Source of the DNA: Saccharolobus shibatae B12
Lineage (GTDB): Archaea > Thermoproteota > Thermoprotei_A > Sulfolobales > Sulfolobaceae
DNA length: 64,000 nt
Assembly: GCF_019175345.1 (NCBI RefSeq)
Contig: NZ_CP077717.1
Span: forward strand, 1,216,001 to 1,280,000
Direction of reading: 5' to 3'
The position numbers and the translations under genes were made by a program. The stretch's first letter is position 1. Each line of letters begins with the position of its first letter. The notes under the pieces are model-generated. The model was not told the DNA's origin. It made no database searches and was given only the letters and a program-made list of their open reading frames with translations. Shown piece by piece: positions 19,290 to 28,495 of the stretch.

Positions 19290-19526
19290 ATGGAGGTAAA
19301 AGTTCACAAGAAAGGGATTATAGTTATCCCAGTTGAGGTTAGAAGGAGGCTTAATATTAAAGAGGGTTCTGTTATAGAGTTAGAGGTTGAGGGCGATAAG
19401 ATTATTTTAAAACGTAAAATGACCCTCTTGGACGCATATGGTATAGATAAAGAGATGGGGAATTCAGCTGTAAAGGAGTTGGAAAAGCTGAGGAAAGAAG
19501 AAGTTGAGAAAGAAAATTCTGTTTGA
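19290..19526 (+). CDS. AbrB-type antitoxin (VapB), orphaned
   Basis: 78 residues with VHKKGIIVIPVEVRRRLNIKEGSVIELEV (AbrB fold, residues 4-32) and the LLDAYGIDKEM tail typical of VapB. Its toxin partner is reduced to a few codons immediately downstream. The paralogous pair at 25254-25884 shows what an intact version looks like. Confidence 0.85.
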   Translation: MEVKVHKKGIIVIPVEVRRRLNIKEGSVIELEVEGDKIILKRKMTLLDAYGIDKEMGNSAVKELEKLRKEEVEKENSV

Positions 19527-19584
19527 TACCTGTTTTTCCACATGTATTTTTCTGGACTTAATGACGAGACGTTGTCCGACTTGA
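19504..19584 (+). pseudogene. VapC remnant (first residues only)
   Basis: A TTG-initiated frame overlapping the vapB end reads RKKILFDTCFS, the start of a PIN domain, then loses similarity and stops after 26 codons. The rest of the toxin has been deleted. Confidence 0.6.
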
Positions 19585-19788
19585 GTAAAATTGAAAAATT
19601 ATCATAATTATAATATTTCATATTATACTATTCTTCATTATATTCAACTATAAAGAATAATATAATATATATTAATGAGATATTATACAGATAATTGTAC
19701 AATTTTGCAATAAAACTTACCATAACAACAAGTAAACACGTAAACAAACCTTGCTAATTAACGAGTACCTTCGTCCTAATCCTCGTTG

Positions 19789-19880
19789 AGAGACTGTCCC
19801 AAGTGCAAATAATTGAATAAATCTATGTACAAGTTTATGGAGAATTATTCAAAAGAAAAGATGAACAACTGATAAATTTT
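19789..19880 (+). mobile_element. Solo IS5-like element end
   Basis: AGAGACTGTCCCAAGTGC and the next 75 bases match the transposase-proximal end of the IS5-like copies at 63469 and, reversed, 36895. No transposase follows. Confidence 0.8.
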
Positions 19881-19990
19881 ATATACAAATGATAAAATTA
19901 ATAATCAATGCAATATCACTTGAGATATACTAGAGCTTAACATAATTCAATTATATAGTATTGATATTAGTACTAAAAAAAATCTAAACC

Positions 19991-20473
19991 TCATGGCTTA
20001 GATATACGAAGTGATTTATTGGATTCTATAGGCCATATCTTTAATTTTTCCATTTTCTCATCTCCAGTGTAACCACAAACACCAGCTCTTGGAGAGTTAG
20101 GAATGAATCCAGCATCATCATCAGCGTGATCATGTTTCATTAAACATTCTCTACAATAAACTGCATCTGTTAATTCACCCATTTCACCTAAACATTCGTA
20201 ACAAATGTATTCTGCTGGGTTATCACAGTTAACACACTTATAATTAGGCTTATTGTCTCTTCCTAAGACGTATATATGATCATCATCCTTTAATTTCACG
20301 TTATCGACTACTGTTAATATAAGTTCTGTACTACTGCCGAAGTCGTATATATAATTAAATTTTAAACCCTTTGATAAAACAGTCGAAAGTTTCTTTTTAG
20401 CTGATAATAAACGTGGCCCAAAGTCAAATTCCCTACTCGCTCTTACACAGCATACATTTTCCGTGATACCATA
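19991..20473 (-). pseudogene. pRiA4b ORF-3-like protein with zinc-binding C-terminus, 5' truncated
   Basis: The minus frame is open from 20473 to 19991 but has no ATG/GTG/TTG before a GTG at 20299, which lies mid-domain. The upstream part (FNYIYDFGSSTELILTVVD) is the core of the plasmid pRiA4b ORF-3 / IS1096 TnpR-like fold, and the downstream part has three Cys pairs (CVNCDNPAEYICYECLG, YCRECL) and HDHADDD. The N-terminus seems lost; alternatively a shorter protein is translated from 20299 (102 residues). Function of the family is unknown. Confidence 0.6.
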
Positions 20474-20587
20474 TTAATCATTATATAAAGTCTCTTTAAA
20501 ATATTTTAACAAGTTCTGAACACCTTATCCTTTTCTTTTTTATTCGATATTTTGAGTTGTACTTCTAAAAAATTACACTAGACTTTC

Positions 20588-21553
20588 CTATGTATTTACG
20601 CCTCCCTTACTCCAAGGCTCATCCTCAACGAAAAACCTATCCTTTATCAGTGGCTTCCACCACCACCTATTATTCAAATACCACTCAACAGTTTTCCTCA
20701 GCCCCTCCCTTAAAGGAGTAACCTCATATCTAAGCCCGGTAGTCATACAATACCTCCTATCATGTCCCGGCCTATCATTAACAAACCTAACTTCAACCTC
20801 TCTCCCCATTACCTCACCTATCATCTTAACCACATCTAGTACACTATATCTCTGCCCTCCCGGAATATTGTAAACTTCTCCACTCCATTCAGCCTTTTCT
20901 ATTAAATCTGCAATTATCCTACCAGTGTCTTCAACGAATATCCAATCCCTCTCAGCCTTACCGTCACCGTAAATAGGAACGTGAAGACCTAACAAAGTCC
21001 TAATTATAGCTTTAGGAATAAACTTTTCTGGAAATTGTCTGGGTCCATAATTATTTGAAGGCCTAATAATTATTGCCTCTACTTTATAAGTCCTAACGTA
21101 AGCCCTTACGAATAAATCTGCAGAAGCCTTAGATGCACTGTAAGGTGAAGAGGGATTAAGAGGAGAGTTCTCATTACCACATTCTTCACCGTAAACTTCG
21201 TCAGTAGAAATGTGAATGTATTTGAAGTTATAATGGCGTGATGCATCTAAAACGTTCACAGTCCCCAAAATGTTAGTAGTCAAGAAATCCTGGGGCTTAT
21301 AAATTGAACGGTCAACATGAGTTTCAGCAGCGAAATTTACTACTACTTCTGGCCTATACTTAGCTATTGCTTCATGAAGCTTTTCATCCCTAATGTCACC
21401 TTTAACGAATTCGTGATCCGTATCCTTCAAATTCTCTAACCTACCGGCGTAAGTAAGCAAGTCGTAAACTAATGGCCTAATTCCCCTCTTATTTAACTCC
21501 CTTACAAACGCAGAACCTATAAAACCCGCCCCTCCTAATACCATTACCCTCAT
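20588..21553 (-). CDS. rfbB: dTDP-glucose 4,6-dehydratase
   Basis: 321 residues, extended SDR fold. GGAGFIGSAF at residues 7-16 binds NAD; TDEVYGEE holds the catalytic Thr/Asp/Glu triad and YSASKAS the Tyr/Lys pair. Converts dTDP-glucose to dTDP-4-keto-6-deoxyglucose, step two of dTDP-L-rhamnose synthesis. Overlaps the thymidylyltransferase gene upstream by 4 bases. Confidence 0.95.
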   Translation of the reverse strand: MRVMVLGGAGFIGSAFVRELNKRGIRPLVYDLLTYAGRLENLKDTDHEFVKGDIRDEKLHEAIAKYRPEVVVNFAAETHVDRSIYKPQDFLTTNILGTVNVLDASRHYNFKYIHISTDEVYGEECGNENSPLNPSSPYSASKASADLFVRAYVRTYKVEAIIIRPSNNYGPRQFPEKFIPKAIIRTLLGLHVPIYGDGKAERDWIFVEDTGRIIADLIEKAEWSGEVYNIPGGQRYSVLDVVKMIGEVMGREVEVRFVNDRPGHDRRYCMTTGLRYEVTPLREGLRKTVEWYLNNRWWWKPLIKDRFFVEDEPWSKGGVNT

Positions 21554-22584
21554 ATTATCACCGTAGAATTCTCACCTACTATCAACTTCTGCCACTTATT
21601 ACCTTTTTCCACTCTCGAATTATTCCCTATGAGGGAGTCCATAAGGGAAACCCCTTTAACCGTAACGTTATCTAACAGAACACTGTTCTCTATTTCACTA
21701 TTTTCTATAATGCAATTATCCCCTATTGACGTGAAGGGGCCAATATAAGAATTGACCACTTTACTTCCAACCCCTATATAAACTGGCCCCCTAATTATCG
21801 AGTTAATTATGGAAGCTCCCCTTTCAATAACAACTCTACCGTCAATTGTAGAATCCTTCACTTCTCCTTCAATCCTCCTAACAGTGTGTTTATCTAAGAG
21901 GAAGTAATTAGCTTCTAGTATGTCCTTAGGGGTTCCCGTATCCTTCCACCAGCCGTCAACTATTTGATATTCTACCTCTCTCCCCTTGTCTATAAGGCCT
22001 TGTATTGCATCAGTTATTTCTAACTCGCCCCTCCAAGACGGCTTTAGGTTCTCTATCACCTCAAAGATCTCCCTTGTAAAACCGTAAACTCCTACAAGTG
22101 CCAAGTCTGAAATCCTCTCCTTAGGCTTCTCTATTAACTTAACCACTTTCTCGTCCTTTATAATTGCAACCCCGAACCTCTGGGGGTTATCCACTTTTGC
22201 TAAAAGGATCGATGCTGAGCCGTGAAAATTAGAGAACTTCGATAAATCGTAAGGTACTATGTTGTCCCCTAAGTAAACTATAAAACGATCTGAGACTAAA
22301 TCTTTAACTCGGTAAATAGCATCCGCTAATCCCCTAGCCTTGCCTTGATAAACATAACGTATACTTACGTTAAATCGGCTACCATCGCCGTAATATTCCA
22401 CAACTCTCGTAGGGTTGTTATCGCCGAGGATCGTTATTACATCTTTAATTCCTGCATCCCTTATCTGTTCTAAAACCCATTGTGAAACGGGCTTTCCTGC
22501 AACCTTAATCAACTGTTTAGGGCCAGTGTGCGTCAAAGGCCTTAACCTAGTCCCCTGCCCACCATGTAATATAACCGCTTCCAT
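21550..22584 (-). CDS. rfbA: Glucose-1-phosphate thymidylyltransferase (long archaeal type)
   Basis: 344 residues. The nucleotidyltransferase signature LHGGQGTRLRPLTHTGPKQL is at residues 6-25 and YLGDNIV holds the metal-binding Asp. The last 90 residues have isoleucine/valine hexapeptide repeats (left-handed beta helix), absent in short bacterial RmlA and typical of the archaeal form. Step one of dTDP-L-rhamnose synthesis. It abuts rfbD with no spacing. Confidence 0.94.
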   Translation of the reverse strand: MEAVILHGGQGTRLRPLTHTGPKQLIKVAGKPVSQWVLEQIRDAGIKDVITILGDNNPTRVVEYYGDGSRFNVSIRYVYQGKARGLADAIYRVKDLVSDRFIVYLGDNIVPYDLSKFSNFHGSASILLAKVDNPQRFGVAIIKDEKVVKLIEKPKERISDLALVGVYGFTREIFEVIENLKPSWRGELEITDAIQGLIDKGREVEYQIVDGWWKDTGTPKDILEANYFLLDKHTVRRIEGEVKDSTIDGRVVIERGASIINSIIRGPVYIGVGSKVVNSYIGPFTSIGDNCIIENSEIENSVLLDNVTVKGVSLMDSLIGNNSRVEKGNKWQKLIVGENSTVII

Positions 22585-23409
22585 TCATATCACCATGTAT
22601 TTTAAATTCTCTTCTATAGAATAAAAGTCTGTTGAAAGGAGTTTTTTAGATTTTGAAATGTCTAAAGAGGAATCGAATGGTCTTTTAGCTATCCAACCCT
22701 TAACCTCATCAACTTCCCTAACCTCGCTGGGTAAGTTAAACATCTCCTTAATCTTAATGGCTAATTCGAAACGCGAAATCCTCTCACCTGCTATGTGAAT
22801 TATACCGGTTTTTCTGAAGCCTATTAGTTCCGCTACTGTTTCAGCTAACTTTCTTGCAGAGATGGGAGAGTAATAACCCTTAAAAGCATTAACCTCTTTG
22901 CCCTCCCTTAACGTTTTGTAAACGTATAAGGGAAAGCCCTTATGTCTAAAGACTCCAGAAGTTCTAATTACTAAGCTATCGTCGTAAGAGAGTGCGTAAG
23001 TTTCCCCTAATAACTTTGTTAGGCCGTAATAATTAACGGGGTTAGGTAAGTCTTCCTCCTTATAAAGCCCTTTCTGACCGTCAAAGACGTAATCAGTGCT
23101 TATGTGAATTAGATAAGCCTCAATAACGCGAGAAGCCCTAACTATGTGTTTAACGGCCTCAGCGTTAACCCTGTAAGCCCTTTCCCTTTCCACATCGCAT
23201 TTGTCTACATCAGTCATTGAGGCAGTGTTTATTATAACGTCTGGCCTCTTCTTTATTATAAAGTCTTCTAGTTGGGAGAAGTTCTCAAGATCTAGCCTAT
23301 AACCTCCCTGTACTTCTCTAGTATTAAAGGTCTTTATTAACTCTCCCTTTAAAACTGAAGAAAGCTCTAAGCCTAACTGCCCAGAAGCACCCGTTATTAA
23401 TATCCGCAT
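22585..23409 (-). CDS. rfbD: dTDP-4-dehydrorhamnose reductase
   Basis: About 274 residues; ATG at 23409 is chosen over 23430 because MRILITGASGQLG is the canonical SDR start. Contains DVIINTASMTDVDKCD, STDYVFDGQ and catalytic YGLTKLLGE. Final NAD(P)H-dependent step to dTDP-L-rhamnose. First gene of the rfbDAB run, read leftward. Confidence 0.93.
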   Translation of the reverse strand: MRILITGASGQLGLELSSVLKGELIKTFNTREVQGGYRLDLENFSQLEDFIIKKRPDVIINTASMTDVDKCDVERERAYRVNAEAVKHIVRASRVIEAYLIHISTDYVFDGQKGLYKEEDLPNPVNYYGLTKLLGETYALSYDDSLVIRTSGVFRHKGFPLYVYKTLREGKEVNAFKGYYSPISARKLAETVAELIGFRKTGIIHIAGERISRFELAIKIKEMFNLPSEVREVDEVKGWIAKRPFDSSLDISKSKKLLSTDFYSIEENLKYMVI

Positions 23410-23569
23410 CAATATAGATAATGATAGCAAAAATAAATTTTTATTTTTTAGAGCATTGTAAACGTAATCTCATGGCTAAGTTATGAATTCACTCACCTTA
23501 TATGCTTTTAGATCTACGTTAAACAACTATATTTTATATATGCAGTTTCATAATTAGTTAGATAATTGA

Positions 23570-23685
23570 TAGTGTCGTTATTAAGCCATAAATTATGTCA
23601 CAAAGTAATTCGTTATGGAGTATAATATTATTTATTTATATCCATATAAACTCACTTATTTATTTGTAGCCTGATAACTACACTA
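23570..23685. repeat. IS1-derived MITE, 116 bp
   Basis: Termini TAGTGTCGTTATTAAGCC and CTGATAACTACACTA; flanked by GATAATT on both sides (two to three bases outside the repeats), a plausible target duplication. Interior differs from the 54996/58032 subfamily. It separates rfbC from rfbD. Confidence 0.7.
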
Positions 23686-23821
23686 TGTGATAATTTCACA
23701 ATTTTAGTACTGAACTGTTGAATTTTCTTCATAGACAAGATTAATCGTAAATCTACTTTTTTTTAAATTAAACGTTAGTTTAAAGTGTCTTTGAGAAAAA
23801 TTGAAGCATTAGCGAAGCAAT

Positions 23822-24355
23822 TTATTCAAAAACCTCAGCCTTATCTAATGGCGGACATTTCGCGTCTTTATCACTCAATATTGCCTCGTCCTTATTCCAC
23901 TCCTTAATAAAGGAGTAATTAATACACCTCTCATGCTGGGGGGAATACTCGTTATGTGTAATGAAGTAAAGGACTATCGAATCCTCGAGTGCTTGAAAGC
24001 CGTGTGCAAAACCTGGAGGGATCCACAACATGAAATGGTTTTCCTTACTGAGCTCTGCATAGACGTATTTTCCCAAATTCGGGGAACTCTTCCTAACGTC
24101 AATAGCGACATCGATTATTTTACCCTCCAAAACCGTAATTATCTTACCTTGTTCCTTAGGCGGTAGTTGATAATGGAGACCCCTAATTACTCCGCGTTTA
24201 GAATATGAAACGTTAGCTTGAAGGGGAATAGGAATTCCTGCTTTCTTAAATTCTGATCCCTTGAATATCTCTTTAAAGTAACCTCTATTATCTGGAAATA
24301 CTTTAGGTTTTATTAACAGAATCCCTAAGCCTAATTCCTCAAAATCGAAAGGCAT
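23822..24355 (-). CDS. rfbC: dTDP-4-dehydrorhamnose 3,5-epimerase
   Basis: 177 residues, cupin fold. DNRGYFKEIFKGSEF near residue 22, RGLHYQLPPKEQGK with the catalytic His near 60, DVAIDVRKSSPNLG and PPGFAHGFQALED are diagnostic. Third step in dTDP-L-rhamnose synthesis. Same strand as rfbDAB but separated by about 410 bases including a MITE, so it probably has its own promoter now. Confidence 0.94.
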   Translation of the reverse strand: MPFDFEELGLGILLIKPKVFPDNRGYFKEIFKGSEFKKAGIPIPLQANVSYSKRGVIRGLHYQLPPKEQGKIITVLEGKIIDVAIDVRKSSPNLGKYVYAELSKENHFMLWIPPGFAHGFQALEDSIVLYFITHNEYSPQHERCINYSFIKEWNKDEAILSDKDAKCPPLDKAEVFE

Positions 24356-24413
24356 TGGTACTATTATTTATGATAAGTTAAAAAGGCTATATTAGTGATC
24401 ATATATCGGCTGC

Positions 24414-24530
24414 TTTGTGGGTTTCTTCAATTTTTATTCGAGTTAACGTGGAACTTACTTTCAAATCAACACGTGATTTTTAGAATTTAAGAAAACTTAA
24501 CGAGCTTAACATCTAGGAAAATCGAACCAG
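24414..24530 (+). repeat. Shared leader block of glycan genes, copy 1
   Basis: About 117 bases (GTTTCTTCAATTTTTAT, GTGGAACTTACTTTCAAATC, ATCTAGGAAAATCGAA) recur at 56374-56491 and, more diverged, 43238-43355. At 43 kb the block is the promoter and first codons upstream of a glycosyltransferase gene. Here it is detached, just behind rfbC. Confidence 0.6.
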
Positions 24531-24584
24531 TCCACAAGTACGTTAAAAGTAAATTTATATTTATGAGTTATTGAATGGGTAGAT

Positions 24585-24731
24585 GTGGGCAAGGAGTTTA
24601 TATTAAAAATTGATGATAGAGGTAGAATCACTATACCTAAAGAAGTGAGAGAACTAATTAAAAGTAAGAGTAAAATTGCTGAAAATGTTAAAAAATATAG
24701 TATAAAGAACTTTGCTAGGTTAATGTGGTAA
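24585..24731 (+). pseudogene. AbrB-type antitoxin fragment
   Basis: GTG start, then KEFILKIDDRGRITIPKEVREL, the AbrB DNA-binding strand-loop. The second half is replaced: the last codons come from the IS110 fragment beginning about 24717. Possibly still makes a 48-residue product. Confidence 0.55.
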
Positions 24732-25155
24732 ATTCCAGTAATCTCAATACCTATCTTACAACCCTTAGGCAAGATCTTCCTTATCTCCTCAAACCCTCAC
24801 CTATCATTAGGAAACTGGTAGAGTTTGTCTTGAAAATACACTACTAGTTTATCCTTTAACACATCTATTCCCGCGACTGGGGCCTCCGTGTGTACCCTTA
24901 TTCGGGCTTTTTGCCCAACTTCCGGTTTGGAGGAGTCCAAGCTCCCCGACGGGCTTTACGCTCAAGGACGTCAACGGCCTACATCCCAGTCAGATCTGTA
25001 TTATACTTAGTTAGACTTTAAAGGTTAAGGCCAGCATAAGTCAACTCATAAGTTATGAGTTCAAACTTGATCATTATCCAATTTTACCTTTCCCTTTATA
25101 ACTTGAGCGAGTATACTCAGATCTGAGTAATATGTTTTATATAAGACGTCGGATA
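24717..25155 (-). mobile_element. IS110 left-end fragment with leader RNA, split by a 110-bp insertion
   Basis: Reading leftward from 25155: CTTATATAAAACATATTA, half of the CAGATCTG hairpin, then an unrelated stretch of about 110 bases (about 25005-25118), the rest of the leader, and the first 60 codons of the recombinase. Leader differences from ISC1190 copies: target guide TTGACGTCCT (24965-24974) instead of TTGACTTCCT, and TCGGGGAGC. The flank beside the left end reads GACGT, resembling the altered guide. Confidence 0.75.
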
Positions 25156-25253
25156 TCTTAATAGTTTTGATATGCTAAATCATGAGATCTGCCACATTTT
25201 CTTAACATTACGTGATATTCGCTAGTTAAAATTATAGTAATTATTCTGACCAG

Positions 25254-25661
25254 TTAATCTAAAGGAATTGTTATCGTTTCAACCTCTTTAGTCTTTTCTA
25301 TGTCTTCATCAGTAGTAATAGCTTTTCCTTTAACTTCCTTTGCCGTAGCTATTAGAAATGCATCAGCTAGAGATAAAGATAAATAGGAATATTTGCTCTT
25401 TAATAGTGTGGCACTTTCAGTTATTCTTTCATTAGGAGATATTATTTTGATTGGAGAATTTCTAATGTATCTATGTCTAGCTATTCCAATATCTTTTCCC
25501 TTCTTTGAAATATAAATGTAGAGAAATTCAGCTAAATTTACTTCACTCATATAAATTATTGCATTACCCCTATACATTTCTTCAAAATACTTTTTAACTT
25601 CTTTTCTTCCGGCGAATAATAAGGATAGAGGTCCTGCATCAAAAACGTATTTCTCTTTCAA
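25254..25661 (-). CDS. PIN-domain toxin (VapC)
   Basis: 135 residues. Asp8 (YVFDAGPL), Glu in VNLAEFLYIY, Asp in LSLADAFLIATA and Asp in TTDEDIEK are the four acidic PIN residues. Overlaps vapB by 23 bases. Appears intact. Confidence 0.88.
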   Translation of the reverse strand: MKEKYVFDAGPLSLLFAGRKEVKKYFEEMYRGNAIIYMSEVNLAEFLYIYISKKGKDIGIARHRYIRNSPIKIISPNERITESATLLKSKYSYLSLSLADAFLIATAKEVKGKAITTDEDIEKTKEVETITIPLD

Positions 25662-25884
25662 CTTCTTTCCTCCTTTCCTTAATTATCTCCTTAGCAATTT
25701 CCACAGCTTCATCTCCGTCTACGCCAAAAAGATCTAAAAGAGTTGCAGGCTTCTCTATGCTTATCTTATCTCCATTAACAACTAATTCTATTATATCTCC
25801 CTCTTTTATTCCAAGTTTTTCCCTAATTTCTTTAGGAATAACTATTATTCCTTTCTTATAAACCTTTACTCTACGTCTTTCCAT
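25639..25884 (-). CDS. AbrB-type antitoxin (VapB)
   Basis: 81 residues: VYKKGIIVIPKEIREKLGIKEGDIIELVV (AbrB fold), then LLDLFGVDGDEAVEIA and a basic tail. Close paralogue of the orphan at 19290. Confidence 0.88.
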   Translation of the reverse strand: MERRRVKVYKKGIIVIPKEIREKLGIKEGDIIELVVNGDKISIEKPATLLDLFGVDGDEAVEIAKEIIKERRKEVEREIRF

Positions 25885-26066
25885 GGGTAAATATTATATT
25901 ATGAATGAATATAAATGTTTAACTTTACATAAGCTAATAGTTTAACCAAAACGCAATTTCGTTAAGGGCTATCATTATGATGTGAGAGTGTATTGAGTGC
26001 AAATAATTCAAAAACTAAATATAATAAATACTGTACAAAGTACTAAAACTCGTAAATCATGGGTCT

Positions 26067-26150
26067 TTCACGTCTTCTTTGCGAATTGTAATTTTCTCTT
26101 GGAATTATAATAATTCTATAAAGGAATAATTGTTTATATGTCATCATCTT
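26067..26150 (+). repeat. Remnant of an IS256-type element end
   Basis: TTTGCGAATTGTAATTTTCTC and following AATTATAATAATTCTATAAAGG correspond to the transposase-distal end of the IS256-like copy at 50405-50500 and of 62664-62760. Confidence 0.55.
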
Positions 26151-26179
26151 CATTAAGTCCATGGTATAAGTCCTTGGTC

Positions 26180-26340
26180 GGGCGATTCACGTCTCCTTTG
26201 CGAATTCAGTTTATGTATTGAAATGGAATGAATTTAATTGAACACTCTCCTATGGACTGGTAAGGATTCACGCTTAACAATTTCCTTTTTTAATCTATTT
26301 TTGCTATAATTACAATTCACAATGGAAACCTGAATCGTCC
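26180..26340. repeat. IS256-derived MITE, 161 bp
   Basis: Left terminus GGGCGATTCACGTCTCCTTT and GCGAATT; right terminus, reversed, GGACGATTCAGGTTTCCATT and GTGAATTGTAATT. These are the terminal sequences of the IS256-like elements at 50405 and 62664, facing each other across about 100 non-coding bases. No clear target duplication. Confidence 0.65.
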
Positions 26341-26387
26341 AAAGTATAATAGAAAGTCTTATTATTCTGATTAATCAGACAAATATT

Positions 26388-26615
26388 ATGGAGAGGGTAA
26401 TAAGGATAGGTAAAAGAAATGCAATTTACATTCCTAAAGAGATTGCCAATAGACTTAACTTAAAAGAAGGTGATAGATTAGTTATAGTTGTAGAGGATGA
26501 TAAGATTGAGCTAATACCGGTTAGGAAACCTTCAAAGTATTGGGCTGAAACAAGCCCAGAGGAGGTAGAGGAAATTGGAGAAAAGATTAGCAAATCTCTC
26601 GGAATTAATAGTTGA
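26388..26615 (+). CDS. AbrB-type antitoxin (VapB)
   Basis: 75 residues; RIGKRNAIYIPKEIANRLNLKEGDRLVIVV is the DNA-binding fold, followed by KPSKYWAETSPEEVEEIGE. Overlaps the toxin gene by 41 bases. Confidence 0.85.
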   Translation: MERVIRIGKRNAIYIPKEIANRLNLKEGDRLVIVVEDDKIELIPVRKPSKYWAETSPEEVEEIGEKISKSLGINS

Positions 26616-27009
26616 TACTAGTTTTTTATTACCTTTAGTAGGGATAAAAGTAAAAGGTATAAAGGATGAATTGCTGGAAGGAAAGGCAATATACTATCCT
26701 AGCCTAATGCTAACAGAACTTCTAGCAGTAATATTTAAGGAGGCTAAGAAGTTAAAATTAGGCAAAGTACCGGAAGAGGCTATGAAAGGGTTAATTTATG
26801 TTTTAAGTAACGTTAAACTAATTCCTATTGAAGAACTTGAAATCGAGATGATATATGAAATCCTAAATAAAGGCTGGAGCGATATTTTTGATGCGACATT
26901 ATACACTGCGTATGAAAGTACTAAAATTCCACTAATTACGATGGATAAATCCTTTTATAATTTCTTGAAAGAAAAAGGAATAGACGTTAAAGGGATCATA
27001 TTGCTTTAA
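26575..27009 (+). CDS. PIN-domain toxin (VapC)
   Basis: 144 residues from a TTG at 26575, within vapB; a shorter start is possible since the fold begins at LIVDTSFLL. Acidic residues in IVDTSF, MLTELLAV, DIFDATLYTA and TMDKSFYN. Intact. Confidence 0.83.
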   Translation: MEKRLANLSELIVDTSFLLPLVGIKVKGIKDELLEGKAIYYPSLMLTELLAVIFKEAKKLKLGKVPEEAMKGLIYVLSNVKLIPIEELEIEMIYEILNKGWSDIFDATLYTAYESTKIPLITMDKSFYNFLKEKGIDVKGIILL

Positions 27010-27059
27010 TGCAAAGATAAATAGGCCATTAAGGGTTATAACTGACTTCCTTTAGCATT

Positions 27060-27360
27060 TTACGTATTTTTCATTCTCTTGAACAGTTTCTTAATCCCAC
27101 CCAAAGACTGATAAATACTTTTTATCAACCTTGCTATCCTCTTAGCCCCGAGGTTCAAACCCGTGAAATACTTGAACAAAAGAACAACCAACAAGGAAAA
27201 GGCCTTCAACACTATAAAACCCTTGTTCCTAAGCCAAGTTAGGAAGGAGCTCTTCTCCAAACCCAAGGCTTTAAGCTCCCTAATCAAGACCTCAACGTCC
27301 CAACGATTCTCCCAAGTCAGTATGGGAATCTCTTTTCTCGCGTAAAAATGAGATGAACGA
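27060..27360 (-). pseudogene. Transposase C-terminal fragment (DDE type)
   Basis: The open frame from about 27360 gives KEIPILTWENRWDVEVLIRELKALG and KGFIVLKAFSLLVVLLFKYF. The W-x2-R-W-x-V-E-x-L-I-R-x-L-K segment is the glutamate-containing Y-x2-R-x-x-I-E-like motif of IS4-type transposases. Everything upstream is lost or unrecognisable. Confidence 0.55.
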
Positions 27361-27955
27361 AATACAAAAAAAGTCTAGTAGACGCTAATTTTTTGTAGAA
27401 AAGTTTGTATAAGCGAGGGCGGACCTAAACATATGAAATGCAATAACAGACCAAAACTGGCGAAGCCCAATAGAGACTTAACCAGTTCTACCCTCAAAAT
27501 AATCTACTCAATCCCCCCATAATACTTTTCCCCAAAGAACTCCTCAAGGCTTAAGGCTAGGGGGAACCTACTTGAGCAGATTGGGAAATGAAGGAAGGAG
27601 AGCAATAGGAGAGTTGGGAAGATGAAGGAGACAAGAGCGTTCAAGCATTGCCCTCATGCCATTAGCATACACTCTCAAAGCCTCCTCTCTCACCTCTCTA
27701 ACTAATTCAGTAAGTTAATCAGCCAATGCATTAACTGCTTCCTCAGTAACCTCCTCAGAGCCTTGAACTGGGTCACCTTTCTTTTAATAGTCGTCTTCAA
27801 ATACTTCTCGGCCAGTTTGGCTCTTTATCCCCTTTAGATAACGCTAAAATTGCCGAACCCTTAACCAATAAGTGGGACCCAGGGATTATGGCAAAAAAGG
27901 AGGGAAAAGCGTGTTAAGCTAAAGTTATATACTGAGAAACTGAGAAGACTTAATA
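27361..27955. other. Degraded intergenic stretch
   Basis: No frame of any length; base composition is more GC-rich and coding-like than true spacers here, for example around 27540-27700, so this is probably the eroded 5' part of the transposase fragment at 27060 or other elements. Nothing firm can be assigned. Confidence 0.4.
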
Positions 27956-28486
27956 ATGATTATTCTCGATACGTCCTTCCTCTACTCATTACTGAATAAA
28001 AGAGACACTAATCATGTCATCGCTGAAAAACTTTTCGACGAGATCGTTAACCAGAATAAATTCGGAAAACCTGTCATCTTCGAGTACGTGTTAGATGAGT
28101 TTTTAACGATTATAGGGAACAAACATCCTTTTGCCTACGTAAAGCGTGTTGTAGATTTTATTTCGCTGAATATTGAACAAGGTATTTTTCTACTCATCAC
28201 ATTAGATGGGAGAGATGCACTCTATGATACAATTAAGTTATTTAAGAAGTTAAACGAGGACAAAACATGTTTTTTAAGTTTTACTGACTGTGCTATTATA
28301 TTTTCTATGCTAAAGAACAGAATCTCTTATTTAGCTTCCTTTGATTCCGACTTTAATAAAGTTTTAGACAAAATTGAAGAAGGGGTTTATAAAGATAAGG
28401 GGTTTAAAGGGGACGAAAAACCTCACCTTTTAAGGTGGAGATGGATAGTCCCCTTTGTAGTTAAGTTTTTTAACGCGAAATGTTAA
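27956..28486 (+). CDS. PIN-domain protein, 3' end displaced by a TnpB element
   Basis: Acidic residues: Asp5 (IILDTSFLY), Glu in VLDEFLT, Asp in FTDCAIIF, Asp in SFDSDFNK. From codon 146 (base 28391) the frame runs into the TnpB element, adding about 32 foreign residues. Joining 28390 directly to 30957 gives GVY-ISD-stop, a normal end of 148 residues. So the native gene was precisely interrupted at TTAT. No antitoxin gene is evident upstream. Confidence 0.8.
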   Translation: MIILDTSFLYSLLNKRDTNHVIAEKLFDEIVNQNKFGKPVIFEYVLDEFLTIIGNKHPFAYVKRVVDFISLNIEQGIFLLITLDGRDALYDTIKLFKKLNEDKTCFLSFTDCAIIFSMLKNRISYLASFDSDFNKVLDKIEEGVYKDKGFKGDEKPHLLRWRWIVPFVVKFFNAKC

Positions 28487-28495
28487 CTTTTTTCA

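Noticed and set aside
27045-27060. CTGACTTCCTTTAG at 27047 as another IS110 site
   Set aside because: It resembles the bridge RNA guide sequence, but there is no IS110 sequence next to it, so at best it is an unused target.
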